From Alloboseaceae bacterium BT-24-1 (GTDB lineage: Bacteria > Pseudomonadota > Alphaproteobacteria > Rhizobiales > Beijerinckiaceae), in assembly GCA_025846845.1 (NCBI GenBank), contig JAOYTL010000031.1, positions 1-22,692 of the forward strand: 22,692 nucleotides of DNA, read 5' to 3'. The notes under the pieces are model-generated. The model was given only the letters and a program-made list of their open reading frames with translations. It had not been told where the DNA came from and did not search any database. Made by a program: the position numbers and the translations under genes. Shown here piece by piece: positions 22,674-22,692 of the stretch. Position 1 is the stretch's first letter; the number at the start of each line of letters is the position of its first letter.

Positions 22674-22692
22674 AAACCAGCGCGGATGAGCC
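22649..22692 (+). CDS. Start of an unidentified gene (cut by right edge)
   Basis: An ATG at 22649, 12 bases after the hydrolase stop and about 10 bases after a gaggg site, opens MTISEHTLKTSADE and runs off the window. It continues the operon in the same direction. The 14 visible residues are too few to name a family. Confidence 0.5.
   Translation, partial: MTISEHTLKTSADE

Overview
The window looks like accessory DNA from a GC-rich alphaproteobacterium, most likely Bradyrhizobium or a close relative in the Hyphomicrobiales. This is inferred from base composition, from the DUF6894-type and cysteine-rich secreted proteins typical of that group, and from NodE/NodF-like acyl enzymes. No database search was possible. 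The first 4.5 kb and parts of 13-18 kb are gene-poor and hold an insertion-sequence end and several broken genes, as in a symbiosis island or similar mosaic region.

Region by region. 1-4500: the C-terminal end of an IS66-type transposase, an acetyltransferase pseudogene coupled to a family-39 glycosyltransferase, a gene-poor stretch of about 0.9 kb, a 78-residue unknown protein, and decayed pieces of a phosphotransferase-like kinase and a methyltransferase. 4497-4826: an SMR-type multidrug exporter. 5229-8610 (minus): a MacAB/PvdRT-like trio of permease, ATPase and membrane-fusion protein. 8936-10624 (plus, divergent): a PvdE/SyrD/YojI-type ABC exporter. 10653-13003 (minus): a compact four-gene operon encoding an acyl carrier protein, a NodE-like ketosynthase and two hot-dog dehydratase subunits. 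13495-14730: a small secreted protein and a two-gene DUF6894 operon. 15123-17237: a two-component pair whose response regulator is broken as read. 17821-18351: an acetyltransferase. 18608 to the right edge (plus): a coupled operon of HAD phosphatase, class III aminotransferase, arginase-fold protein, alpha/beta hydrolase and the start of another gene.

Working together (inference): an inner-membrane exporter of the class that moves siderophores and lipopeptides, next to a MacAB-like periplasm-to-outside pump, is the pyoverdine/syringomycin-type export arrangement. With a dedicated ketosynthase/ACP/dehydratase set and an amino-compound operon about 5 kb away, this suggests a biosynthetic and export cluster for an acylated, amino-containing small molecule that I do not recognise. 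No NRPS or PKS megasynthase lies inside the window; any such gene would have to be beyond the right edge or elsewhere. I saw no tRNA, rRNA or CRISPR array.
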